DNA of 11,423 nt from Modestobacter sp. (GCA_025965635.1 JAOPWO010000408.1:1-11423); one strand, 5' to 3'; shown: positions 1 to 6,472, numbered from the stretch's first letter. A program made the numbers and translations. Notes: generated by a model not told the origin, from the sequence alone.

Positions 1-120
1 CCGGGCCCGCCGGTCGGCGGCCGCCTGGGCGTACGCGGGGTCGACGGTCTCGGCCAGCACCTGGTCGAGCAGTGACGCGCCCAGCGACCGCTGCGCGCCC
101 GGGACCGGAGGCGCCGTCAT
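1..120 (-). CDS. DUF881 family protein, N-terminal fragment (cut by the window edge)
   Basis: The minus-strand frame from the ATG at 120-118 is open to the left edge and gives 40 residues. It starts MTAPPVPGAQRSLGASLL and continues with a leucine-rich stretch and a DPAYAQAAADRRAR segment. The pattern LL-x-LL followed by DP-x-Y-x-x-A is what I expect at the start of actinobacterial DUF881 proteins, which are membrane-anchored with an extracytoplasmic coiled coil plus DUF881 domain and unknown function. The start overlaps the stop of the pgsA-like gene by 4 nt (ATGA), so translational coupling is likely; no strong Shine-Dalgarno sequence is visible. In mycobacteria a pgsA paralogue is likewise followed by DUF881 and small-basic-protein genes (established knowledge), which supports the call. 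The diagnostic part of the domain lies outside the window, so the family name rests on a short segment plus context. Confidence 0.6.
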   Translation of the reverse strand, partial: MTAPPVPGAQRSLGASLLDQVLAETVDPAYAQAAADRRAR

Positions 121-779
121 GGCTGCCCGCCGGCGAACCGGGCGCCGCGGAGCAGCCCGGCCGCCTGCACGACGTAGAGCAGCCCGGCGAGCAGGTAGAG
201 AGCGCCGCCCCAGACGGTCAGTGCGTAGGCGAACGGCCGGGCGAGGGTCGCCAGCACTCCGCTCCCGTCGGCGAGCAGCAGCAGCGGGAACGCGTACAGC
301 AGCAGGAAGGTCGCGGCCTTGCCCAGGTAGTGGACCTGCAGCGGTGGCCACCCGGCCCGGCGCAGCAGGAGCAGCACGACGCCGAGGACGAGCTCACGGC
401 CGACCAGGGCGCCGACGACCCACATCGGGACGACGTCGCGCAGCACGAAGGCGGCCAGCGTCGCGATGATGTAGAGCCGGTCGGCGGCCGGGTCGAGGAG
501 GGCGCCCACCTTGCTGGCCTGGCCCAGGGCCCGGGCCAGCTTCCCGTCGGCCCAGTCGGTGAACCCGGCGACCACGAGGACGACGACCGCCCAGCCGTCG
601 GCCTGGGGCCCCAGCAGCAGCCAGAGGAACAGCGGGACGCCCAGCAGCCGCAGCACCGACAGGGCATTGGGCAGCGTGACCACCCGGTCGCCCAGGTCGT
701 CGCGCGAGACCGGCGTCGCCGGACGCCGCTCATCGGCCCCGCCGCCGGGCTCCCCCGCCCGACCGTCCGTCGCCGTCAC
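117..779 (-). CDS. CDP-alcohol phosphatidyltransferase (PgsA-like), membrane phospholipid synthesis
   Basis: This 220-aa integral membrane enzyme transfers a phosphatidyl group from a CDP-linked lipid to an alcohol acceptor. The complete CDP-OH signature is present: D75-x2-D78-G79-x2-A82-R83-x8-G92-x3-D96-x3-D100, with all four metal-binding aspartates. A TLPNALSVLRLLGVPLF segment (about 35-51) enters the first membrane helix, as in PgsA proteins, and further hydrophobic helices follow to about residue 210. The first ~30 residues are polar and poorly conserved. I chose the GTG at 779-777 because GGAGG (788-784) lies 4 nt upstream; the reading frame stays open much further upstream but without coding character. 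The gene overlaps the DUF881 gene by 4 nt and lies 275 bp downstream of the phosphofructokinase gene. The acceptor (glycerol phosphate, inositol phosphate or another) cannot be fixed from sequence; I favour the PgsA2-type paralogue because of the DUF881 neighbour. Confidence 0.9.
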   Translation of the reverse strand: MTATDGRAGEPGGGADERRPATPVSRDDLGDRVVTLPNALSVLRLLGVPLFLWLLLGPQADGWAVVVLVVAGFTDWADGKLARALGQASKVGALLDPAADRLYIIATLAAFVLRDVVPMWVVGALVGRELVLGVVLLLLRRAGWPPLQVHYLGKAATFLLLYAFPLLLLADGSGVLATLARPFAYALTVWGGALYLLAGLLYVVQAAGLLRGARFAGGQP

Positions 780-810
780 CGGTCCTCCGCCTCGCCGTCC
801 ACCGCTGGCC

Positions 811-816
811 AGGTTA
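811..816 (-). promoter_or_regulatory. Candidate -10 box for the pgsA-DUF881 operon
   Basis: On the minus strand this reads TAACCT, which fits the actinobacterial TAnnnT -10 pattern. It lies 31 nt upstream of the chosen GTG start at 779, giving a 5' leader of about 25 nt that includes the GGAGG site. No convincing -35 box is visible. Just upstream, at 821-846, an 8-bp inverted repeat (CAGGGGCC / GGCCCCTG, 10-nt spacer) sits where a -35 box or operator would be. Confidence 0.35.
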
Positions 817-917
817 GTGCCAGGGGCCGACGCCGCCGGGCCCCTGCTCCGCGCCGCGCGTCCCGGCCGGCCGGGGGCACGCCTGGATTCCAGGTCCCGG
901 CTGTTGGTGCGCCTGTC

Positions 918-934
918 GGCGCCCGCAGGGCGCC
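918..934. other. Intergenic inverted repeat between the phosphofructokinase and pgsA-like genes
   Basis: GGCGCCC-gca-GGGCGCC forms a 7-bp GC-only stem with a 3-nt loop. It lies in the middle of the 275-bp gap (780-1054), which otherwise holds no supportable gene. It could contribute to termination after the phosphofructokinase gene, but there is no T-tract on either side. Confidence 0.3.
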
Positions 935-1022
935 GGGAGTGCTCCTCCCCCGCCGGCGCCGATCGTGCCAGCCGCGTCTGTGTTGGGGATAACGGTTGTA
1001 TGGGGGGTGACGGATGCTGGTC

Positions 1023-1058
1023 CCGCCCGCGTCCGACGGGCGGTGAGCCACGGCTCAC
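1023..1058 (-). terminator. Two adjacent hairpins at the end of the phosphofructokinase gene
   Basis: One stem (GTGAGCC / GGCTCAC, 1043-1049 with 1052-1058, 2-nt spacer) overlaps the stop codon. A second (CCGCCCG / CGGGCGG, 1023-1029 with 1037-1043, 7-nt loop) lies directly downstream on the minus strand. They share base 1043, so they may be alternatives. There is no U-tract, as is common for actinobacterial terminators. Confidence 0.35.
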
Positions 1059-2377
1059 TCGAAGCGGACCGGCTGCCCGGTGGCCTCGAGCACCGACATC
1101 CACAGGTCGCCCAGCGGGTCCACCCCGTTCCGGCGGCTCACCGCGAGGGGCATGGGGATGTGCACGAACCGCCGCCGCCGGCGGGCGACGATGACCTCCG
1201 TACGCCCGGCCATGGCCGCGTGGACCGCGGCGTGGGCCAGGCGGAGGCAGTAGGCGCTGTCGTAGGGGTTGGCGGGCACGCTGCGGATGGCGTAGCTGGG
1301 GTCGAAGTAGCGGACGTTGTTCTCCACCCCCGCGGCGTCCAGGTGCTCGACCATCTTCCGGCGCAGCAGGCGACCGATGTCGCCGAAGCGGACGTTGCCC
1401 GATGCGTCCCGCCCCGGCTGCTCCTCCTCGATGTGCTCCTGGCCGGCTCCCTCGGCGACGACCACGACGGCGTGCCCGCGGTCCTGGACGCGGCGGCGCA
1501 GGTGCTCGAGCAGTCCCTTGTCGCCGTGCAGGGCGAACGGCACCTCCGGGATGAGCACGTAGTCGGCGTCGTCCTTGGCCAGCGTCGCGTAGCAGGCGAT
1601 GAAGCCGGAGTGCCGGCCCATCAGCTTGACCAGGCCGATGCCACCGGGAGCCGAGCGGGCCTCGACGCTCGCTGCGTGGATGGACTTGGTCGCCTCGGCC
1701 ATCGCGGTCTGGAAGCCGAAGCTCTGGTCGATGTAGGGGATGTCGTTGTCGATCGTCTTCGGGATGCCCACCACCGCAACCTTGAGCCCCCGCTCCCCCA
1801 CCACCCGCACGATGTCCATCGCCCCGCGGATGGTGCCGTCGCCGCCGATCACGAAGAGGATGTTGATGTTCAGCCGCTCGAGGGCGTCGACGATCTCCTC
1901 GGGGTCCTGCTCGCCCCGGGAGGTGCCGAGGATCGTGCCGCCCTCGTCGTCGATGTGCATGACGTTCTCCGGCGACAGGTCGACCACGTCCTCGTTGTAC
2001 CGCGGGATGAACCCCCGGTAGCCGTTGCGGAAGCCGACGAGGCGCTTGACGCCGTAGTGCCGGGACAGCTCCAGGACGAGGCCGCGGATCACGTCGTTGA
2101 GCCCGGGGCAGAGGCCGCCGCAGGTCACGATGCCGACCCGGGTCTTGGCCGGATCGAAGTAGATCTTCTTCCGCGGGCCGCCGGGTTCCAGGCTGGGCAG
2201 CTGGTCGACGGGCCGGCCGCGGGCTCCGGCCATCGAGATCGTGTCGTCGAACAGGACGCGGTCCTCCTCGACGACGGAGTGCTGCGTCGTCGCGCGCGCG
2301 CCGAGCCGGGGCGCGAGCGGGGAGTCGATCCGGCAGACGCCGAGCGTGCGGACGACGAGGTCCTCGTGGTCGACCAT
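1055..2377 (-). CDS. ATP-dependent 6-phosphofructokinase (group with GGDGT plus PKTIDND)
   Basis: A 440-aa cytoplasmic enzyme that phosphorylates fructose 6-phosphate to the 1,6-bisphosphate in glycolysis. The phosphofructokinase fold begins at about residue 78: CGGLCPGLN at 86-94 (phosphate-donor loop), GGDGT at 178-182 (metal/nucleotide loop), PKTIDND at 206-212 (catalytic Asp210 and Asp212), and MGRHSGF at 253-259 (substrate binding). Gly at the position equivalent to E. coli Gly104 argues for ATP as donor, while Lys at the Gly124 equivalent is usual in pyrophosphate-using and plant/trypanosome-type ATP enzymes, so this is not the ~320-340-aa PfkA type. The first ~75 residues form an extra N-terminal segment, as in the longer members of this group. 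The ATG at 2377 is preceded by GGGAG about 10 nt upstream. A basic run, ARRRRRF, occurs at 398-404. It is transcribed alone or ahead of the pgsA-like gene. Confidence 0.9.
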   Translation of the reverse strand: MVDHEDLVVRTLGVCRIDSPLAPRLGARATTQHSVVEEDRVLFDDTISMAGARGRPVDQLPSLEPGGPRKKIYFDPAKTRVGIVTCGGLCPGLNDVIRGLVLELSRHYGVKRLVGFRNGYRGFIPRYNEDVVDLSPENVMHIDDEGGTILGTSRGEQDPEEIVDALERLNINILFVIGGDGTIRGAMDIVRVVGERGLKVAVVGIPKTIDNDIPYIDQSFGFQTAMAEATKSIHAASVEARSAPGGIGLVKLMGRHSGFIACYATLAKDDADYVLIPEVPFALHGDKGLLEHLRRRVQDRGHAVVVVAEGAGQEHIEEEQPGRDASGNVRFGDIGRLLRRKMVEHLDAAGVENNVRYFDPSYAIRSVPANPYDSAYCLRLAHAAVHAAMAGRTEVIVARRRRRFVHIPMPLAVSRRNGVDPLGDLWMSVLEATGQPVRFE

Positions 2378-2476
2378 GTGCCGAACGCTCCCACACCCCT
2401 CCCGGCGCCCGCGGTGGACCGGGACGGCGGAGCCCGCCCGACCGGACCGGGCCTGGTGGCGGCGTCCTGCCTCCCG

Positions 2477-2531
2477 TAGCGTGACCACCGTGGCTGGACG
2501 ACTGATCGCCTGCGGGCTCGCCGGCGGATGA
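2477..2531 (+). promoter_or_regulatory. Candidate promoter with a 13-codon leaderless ORF ahead of the ACT-like gene
   Basis: TAGCGT at 2477-2482 fits the TAnnnT -10 pattern. A GTG at 2490 stands where the transcript would start, opening a 13-residue ORF (MAGRLIACGLAGG) that stops at 2531. If real, transcription from here reaches the ACT-like gene with a leader of about 120 nt. The mini-ORF may be a leader peptide, the stub of a deleted gene, or chance; there is no clear -35 box. Apart from this and a repeat copy at 2525-2538, I see nothing in 2378-2610. Confidence 0.25.
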
Positions 2532-2913
2532 CCCCCGCGTCGGCGCGTCCGGGAGCACGTCCTCGGGAGCACTCCGCCGGACACCAGAGCTTCCGAGCTC
2601 GGAGGACCCCATGCCCCACCACCACCCCCGCACCGCCGACCTGGTCGCCGAGGTCCAGCTGGTCGTCACCGACCTGGTGGGCGTCCAGCGCGTCCTCATG
2701 CTGCTGACCGGGCGCCGGCACGCCGTCACCCGCTTCGAGGCCCGGCAGACCGGAGCCGACCGCTGGCAGCTCAGCCTGGACACCGCCGACGACCAGCAGG
2801 AGCTGCAGCTGCTCGAGGCCCGGCTGCTGCGCCTCCCCACGGTGCTGACCGTCGAGGTCCTCCGTCCCGCAGGGCTGGCCGCCGCCGGATGACCCCCGCC
2901 GGATGACCCCCGC
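2525..2913 (+). repeat. Three copies of a 14-bp direct repeat around the ACT-like gene
   Basis: The 14-mer CGGATGACCCCCGC occurs at 2525-2538, 2886-2899 and 2900-2913. The last two are directly adjacent in tandem and span the stop codon of the ACT-like gene; the first lies 86 nt upstream of its RBS-proximal start. All three contain an in-frame or out-of-frame ATGA/TGA. This may be a slippage duplication or a recombination scar. Confidence 0.7.
2611..2892 (+). CDS. Small orphan ACT-domain-like protein
   Basis: A 93-aa protein beginning MPHHHPRTADL. From about residue 14 to 87 the order is strand (VQLVVTDLVG), helix (VQRVLMLLTGRR), strand (AVTRFEARQTG), strand (RWQLSLDTA), helix (QQELQLLEARLLRL), strand (TVLTVEVLR). 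That is the beta-alpha-beta-beta-alpha-beta order of ACT domains, most like the small subunit of acetolactate synthase (IlvN), including its final LxxLxxVLxVxV pattern. ACT domains usually bind amino acids and regulate a partner enzyme, but no ilvB or other partner is adjacent, so the function is unknown. GGAGG at 2601-2605 lies 5 nt before the ATG, which supports real translation. The next thing downstream is a pseudogene, so this may be a survivor of a degraded locus. The family call is from pattern only. Confidence 0.65.
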   Translation: MPHHHPRTADLVAEVQLVVTDLVGVQRVLMLLTGRRHAVTRFEARQTGADRWQLSLDTADDQQELQLLEARLLRLPTVLTVEVLRPAGLAAAG

Positions 2914-3615
2914 CGGGCGGCGGCCGGCCGGGGGAACCCGGTCGCTCCAGGCCGCCCGGCCCCCGATCGCCCCGCCGTCCCTGCTGCGCGCCTCGACGAC
3001 GATCGTCCGGCGGATGCCGGAGATGCTGCTGTTCGCCTGCGTCGTCGGCGGGGCGATCGCGGTGGCCGGCGCGGACGACGAGGGATTCCTGCTCCCCGGG
3101 AGCATGGTGCAGACCACGGTCTGCACCTCCGCCATCGTGGCGATGGGCTGGCCAGCGACCTGGAGAAGGGCATCGTCGACCGGTTCGAGTCCCTGCCCGT
3201 CGCGCGCTCCCCGGTACTGATCGGGCGGAGCATCTCCCGCCCGACCCACTCCAGCATCGGCATCGCGGTAGGGGTGACCGGTTCGCTCATCGGCTGGCGG
3301 ATCCGCAGCGGCGGCGTGGACGGCGTGCTCGCACCCGGCCTGCTGCTGCTCCTCGGGTTCGCCCCATCTGGCTGGGCATCTGGGTCGGCTCGCTGATGCG
3401 GTCCTGCGGAGGCCGGGCAGGGCTCCATGTCCACGGTGGTGTTCCCGCTGACCTCCGTGGCCAGCAGGTACGCCCCGACGGGGAGCATGCCGTCCTGGCT
3501 CCGGCTCATCGCCGAGTGGAACCCGGTCGCGGTGTCGGTCGCCCGGCCGTGCCTGCTCACCGCGGTCTCCGCGCCGCTGGCGGTGGCCGCCGTCCGGCAC
3601 CGCTCCCGCGACTGA
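2903..3615 (+). pseudogene. Degraded ABC-2 type (DrrB-like drug export) permease
   Basis: Pieces of a daunorubicin-resistance-type ABC-2 permease appear in order but in different frames. Up to about 3148 one frame reads RMPEMLLFACVVGG, then GFLLPGSMVQT and SAIVAMG. After a likely 1-nt loss near 3148-3149 another frame reads ASDLEKGIVDRFESLPVARS and VLIGRSIS, the most conserved part of the family, and then LLLLLGFA. A further shift near 3363-3366 restores IWLGIWVGSLMRS, and one extra base near 3405 leads into AEAGQGSMSTVVFPLTSVAS and PSWLRLIAEWNPV, ending at 3615. Relative to intact members (about 250-280 aa) the first membrane helix and the stretch after EWNPV also look shortened. No DrrA-like ATPase gene is adjacent. 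With several independent lesions, this is decay and not sequencing error at a single site. Confidence 0.85.
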
Positions 3616-3649
3616 CCGGGCTCCCGGGCCGGTCGGCGCCGGGAGGTGT

Positions 3650-3679
3650 TCACAAATCGCACAGCGCGGGCGGTTGTGA
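3650..3679. promoter_or_regulatory. Inverted repeat upstream of the GAF-Fis regulator gene
   Basis: TCACAA (3650-3655) and TTGTGA (3674-3679) are perfect inverted arms separated by 18 nt, about 24 bp centre to centre, or a little over two helical turns. It is an AT-richer island in a very GC-rich gap and ends about 60 nt upstream of the regulator's ATG. A CATACT at 3687-3692 just downstream could be a -10 box. An autoregulatory operator is possible but unproven. Confidence 0.35.
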
Positions 3680-3741
3680 CCCGCCCCATACTCGGCGTAC
3701 CGCACCCGCGGGCACCCGCAGGGCTCATGACGAGGAGGGGC

Positions 3742-4785
3742 ATGTCGACGGTCGACGCCTGGGAGACGTTCCAGCGCGGCAGCGTGCCGGTCGGCGTGCG
3801 CGCCGAGGTGCTCGCCTCCTGGCGCCGGTCGCGCTGGAACGGCGTCGACCCGTCGATCGGCGTCCCCCCGGTCGGCCCGGCCGACGACGACACCCCGTTC
3901 GTCCGCGCCGCTGCGCCCGTGCTGCTGCAGATGGCCGACCTGCTCGCCGACAGCCGGACCTGTCTGTCGCTCGCCGACCGGAACGGGCACGTGGTGTGGC
4001 GCTGGGTCTCCGACCGCGCGCTGGGCGCCGACTGCGACCGGGCCGGGATGCAGTTCGCCTCCAGCTTCAACGAGCGCGAGGTCGGCACCTGCGGCATCGG
4101 CGCCGCGCTGGAGACCGGCCGGCTGGCCACGGTGCTCGGCGCGGAGCACTTCGTGGAGTCCTTCCAGCGGTGGGCCTGCGTGGCCGCACCGGTCGCCTCC
4201 CCCGTCACCGGGCGCACCGTGGGGGTGGTGAACGTGACCTGCCGGGCCGTCGACGCCAACCACTTCCTGCAGGTCGCGGCCCGCTCGCTGGCCGACGGCG
4301 TGCGGTCCGCGCTGTCCGACGCAGCCACCGACGCCGAGCACCGGCTCCTGCAGGAGTTCCTGCGTGCCCGCGCGCGGACGACGGCACCGGTGCTGGCGCT
4401 CACCGAGGACCTGCTGCTGACCGATCCGGCCACCGCCGAACTGGGCCTGGACCATGCCGACACCTGGGCCCGGCTGCGGGAGGCCGGGCCGGGTGCCGCT
4501 CTCGTGCCGCTGGGGAACGGGGTGGTCGCCGAGGTCGCCGCGGTCGACGACGGAGCTGTGCTGACCCTGCGGAGCACCGCGTCGGCGTCGGGGACCGGCG
4601 TCCCGGCCGCCACCTCCGCCGGCCGCGGCCGGCGGCTGACCCCGCTCGAGCAGGCCGAGTCCGACGTCATCGCGGCCACCCTGGCCGCCTGCGAGGGCAA
4701 CAAGTCCGCCGCGGCCGCCCGGCTCGGCATCTCGCGCGGCACCCTCTACCAGAAGCTGCGGCGGTACCGCCCGCTCGCGCCGTAG
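3742..4785 (+). CDS. GAF-domain / Fis-type helix-turn-helix transcriptional regulator without an AAA+ domain
   Basis: A 347-aa cytoplasmic regulator of the AcoR-like type. An SWRRSRWNGVDP motif at 26-37 is typical of the N-terminus of this family. A GAF-type sensor region spans about 60-190, with NEREVGTCGIGAALETGR at 110-127 and a RWACVAAPV segment at 143-151. A divergent middle region (about 215-280) precedes the Fis-type DNA-binding helices at 303-343, which read EGNKSAAAARLGISRGTLYQKLRRY in outline. There is no Walker A/B or GAFTGA motif, so it cannot work as a classical sigma-54 activator; actinobacterial members commonly lack that module. I chose the ATG at 3742 with GAGGAG at 3732-3737; an in-frame ATG at 3727 would add five residues. 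The flavin monooxygenase gene follows after 64 nt on the same strand and is the likely target. Confidence 0.85.
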   Translation: MSTVDAWETFQRGSVPVGVRAEVLASWRRSRWNGVDPSIGVPPVGPADDDTPFVRAAAPVLLQMADLLADSRTCLSLADRNGHVVWRWVSDRALGADCDRAGMQFASSFNEREVGTCGIGAALETGRLATVLGAEHFVESFQRWACVAAPVASPVTGRTVGVVNVTCRAVDANHFLQVAARSLADGVRSALSDAATDAEHRLLQEFLRARARTTAPVLALTEDLLLTDPATAELGLDHADTWARLREAGPGAALVPLGNGVVAEVAAVDDGAVLTLRSTASASGTGVPAATSAGRGRRLTPLEQAESDVIAATLAACEGNKSAAAARLGISRGTLYQKLRRYRPLAP

Positions 4786-4796
4786 AGCCCCCAGCC

Positions 4797-4816
4797 CGCA
4801 GCCGGCCCCGGCTGCG
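4797..4816 (+). terminator. Hairpin between the regulator and the flavin monooxygenase genes
   Basis: CGCAGCCGG-cc-CCGGCTGCG is a 9-bp perfect stem with a 2-nt spacer, located 12 nt after the regulator stop and about 33 nt before the next start. It has no U-tract. It could be a weak terminator or attenuator that separates regulator and enzyme expression, or an operator. Confidence 0.35.
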
Positions 4817-4849
4817 TCCCCCGGTCCACCGACGCACCGCAGGAGAGCC

Positions 4850-6028
4850 ATGTCCAAGATGCGCTTCGGCATGTTCATGCCGCCGTTCAACAGCCCGCCG
4901 ACCCAGAACCCGACGACTTCACTGCAGCGCAACATCGAGACGATCCAGCTGCTGGACCGGCTCGGTTTCGACGAGGCCTGGGTCGGTGAGCACCACTCGG
5001 CCGCGACCGAGATCATCGCCGACCCGCTCACCTTCATCGCCCACGTCGGAGCGATGACCCGGGACATCAAGCTCGGCACCGGCGTCGTCTCGATCCCCTA
5101 CCACAACCCGTTGTGGGTGGCCGACCGAGCGATCCTGGTCGACCACCTGCTCCGCGGCCGGTTCATGCTGGGCGTGGGCCCCGGCTCGCTGCCCACCGAC
5201 GCCGCGATGATCGGCCTCGAGCCCGCCCAGTTGCGCCCCGCCCTCGCCGAGGACCTCGACGTCCTGCTGCGGCTGCTGACCAGCGACGAGCCGGTGTCGG
5301 TGAAGACCGACCGGTACGAGCTGGTCGAGGCCCGCTGCCAGCTGGCCCCGTACCAGGACCCGTGCTTCGAGGTGGCGGTCGCCGCCACGGCCTCGCCCAC
5401 CGGGCCGACCCTGGCCGGCAAGTACGGGCTGGGCATGCTGTCGGTCGGGGCGACCACCAAGGAGGGCTTCGACGTCCTGGGCCACCACTGGAACGTGCTG
5501 GAGGCGGAGGCCGCCGCGGCCGGGCAGGCCACCGACCGGTCCCGCTGGCGGCTGATGGGTCCCATGCACATCGCCGAGACGCGGGAGCAGGCCGTCGAGG
5601 ACATCCGGTACGGCTTCGACGCCTTCGTCGAGTACACCCAGAAGACGCTGGCCCTCCCGCCGGTCCGCATCCCCGGCGACACCTTCGAGGAGCGGCTGGC
5701 CTGGATCGATGAGAGCGGCTGGGGCGTGGTCGGCACGCCCGACGACGCGATCGCCCAGATCCAGCGACTGATCGACCAGTCCGACGGCGGCTTCGGCTGC
5801 TACATCCTGCTGCAGCACGACTGGGCGAACTGGCAGGCCACCCAACGCAGCCTCGAGCTGTTCGCCCGGCACGTGGTGCCGGCGTTCCAGCCCTCGCAGA
5901 AGCGGCTGCTCGCCGCCGAGGCGTGGGCGCGCAGCAAGCACAGCGAGCTCGACGCCAAGAACGGCGCCGCGATCCAGGCGGCGTCCGACCGGTACGCCCA
6001 GGAGAAGGCCGGCGCCGGCCAGGCGTGA
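4850..6028 (+). CDS. LLM-class (luciferase-like) flavin-dependent monooxygenase
   Basis: A 392-aa member of the bacterial luciferase-like superfamily, which uses reduced flavin (FMNH2) supplied by a partner reductase and O2 to oxidise small organic substrates. Seen in order: an N-terminal MRFGMFMPPF strand, RLGFDEAWVGEHHS at 37-50 with the conserved E-H-H, KLGTGVVSIPYHNPL at 74-88 (the T-G-V plus H-x-P pattern), RGRFMLGVGPGS at 102-113, and VVGTPDDAIAQIQRL at 293-307, which is the usual 'G-T-P' segment near the C-terminus. Length and layout resemble limonene 1,2-monooxygenase-type and alkane-type members, but the substrate cannot be read from sequence. AGGAG at 4841-4845 lies 4 nt before the ATG. 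No flavin reductase gene is in the window. The upstream GAF-Fis regulator suggests inducible control, and a strong palindromic hairpin closes the unit. Confidence 0.9.
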   Translation: MSKMRFGMFMPPFNSPPTQNPTTSLQRNIETIQLLDRLGFDEAWVGEHHSAATEIIADPLTFIAHVGAMTRDIKLGTGVVSIPYHNPLWVADRAILVDHLLRGRFMLGVGPGSLPTDAAMIGLEPAQLRPALAEDLDVLLRLLTSDEPVSVKTDRYELVEARCQLAPYQDPCFEVAVAATASPTGPTLAGKYGLGMLSVGATTKEGFDVLGHHWNVLEAEAAAAGQATDRSRWRLMGPMHIAETREQAVEDIRYGFDAFVEYTQKTLALPPVRIPGDTFEERLAWIDESGWGVVGTPDDAIAQIQRLIDQSDGGFGCYILLQHDWANWQATQRSLELFARHVVPAFQPSQKRLLAAEAWARSKHSELDAKNGAAIQAASDRYAQEKAGAGQA

Positions 6029-6050
6029 TCCCGGAGGTCTGATCCGACCT

Positions 6051-6086
6051 GACGGGTGCCGCCGGCCGCGGCCGGCGGCACCCGTC
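6051..6086 (+). terminator. Perfect 36-bp palindrome, probable terminator after the monooxygenase gene
   Basis: GACGGGTGCCGCCGGCCG is followed directly by its exact reverse complement, an uninterrupted 18-bp inverted repeat 22 nt after the stop codon. In RNA the inner bases would form the loop of a very stable GC hairpin. It is followed by a C-rich stretch and not U's, as is usual for actinobacterial terminators. Its symmetry lets it act on both strands. Confidence 0.7.
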
Positions 6087-6145
6087 CCCCACCCCGCTCC
6101 CGCACGAGCAGAGATCAGCGGTGGCGGTGGCGGCGGCGCGCGGCG

Positions 6146-6391
6146 TGCTCGGCAGCCGAGGGCGGCGTCGTCCAGCTGACCAGGTCATCGGCCGAGGCTC
6201 TCCCGCCGGAGGGCACCCGGGTCGACGCGGTCGCGCCGGGCTGGATCGGCACCCCGCTGCTGGCCCCGCTCAAGGCCGACCCGGAGCTGGGCGGGCGGAG
6301 TCCGAGGCCGCCGGTGTGGGCGCCGCCATCGCCGGCGGTCGTCGACGCGCTGCGTGCCGGCCAGGAGATGACGGTGCTCATCGACCGCTGA
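6146..6391 (+). pseudogene. Short-chain dehydrogenase/reductase (SDR) C-terminal remnant
   Basis: The frame ending at the TGA 6389-6391 reads CSAAEGGVVQLTRSSAEAL, then VDAVAPGWIGTPLLAPLKAD, which is the region from the SDR active site (normally Y-S-A-A-K-G-G-V) to the conserved N-A-V-A-P-G-W-x-x-T-P segment. The catalytic Tyr is Cys (codon 6146-6148) and the catalytic Lys is Glu (6158-6160); each needs a single A-to-G change. Everything N-terminal to this, including the Rossmann nucleotide-binding glycine motif, is missing. After PELGG the match is lost, and the tail (VVDALRAGQEMTVLIDR) resembles the C-terminus of other SDRs, so another frameshift or a splice of two genes is possible. It lies just downstream of the palindromic terminator with no RBS. 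Confidence 0.75.
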
Positions 6392-6472
6392 GGGCAGCGG
6401 CCCGGGTGGAGCCGTACCGGCCCGCCCGGGTGCCCTCGTCCCCCGCCCCGCGGGGGCTGGGAGAGTACGGCG

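Noticed and set aside
3646..3741. Earlier start for the GAF-Fis regulator
   Set aside because: The added residues have no family similarity and run through the promoter/operator region; the later ATG has a purine-rich ribosome site.
117..4742. Very long minus-strand open frame (1541 codons)
   Set aside because: Only the last 220 codons, the pgsA-like gene, look like protein. The rest is a GC-driven frame lying antisense to the regulator and overlapping the phosphofructokinase gene in another frame.
4786..4849. Sigma-54 promoter before the monooxygenase, suggested by the AcoR-like regulator
   Set aside because: No TGGC/TTGC pair at the required spacing is present, and the regulator lacks the ATPase domain needed for sigma-54 activation.
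2125..5079. 984-codon minus-strand open frame
   Set aside because: It is antisense to the ACT-like gene, the pseudogene and the regulator, with low-complexity Gly/Arg/Ala/Pro composition and no recognisable domain.
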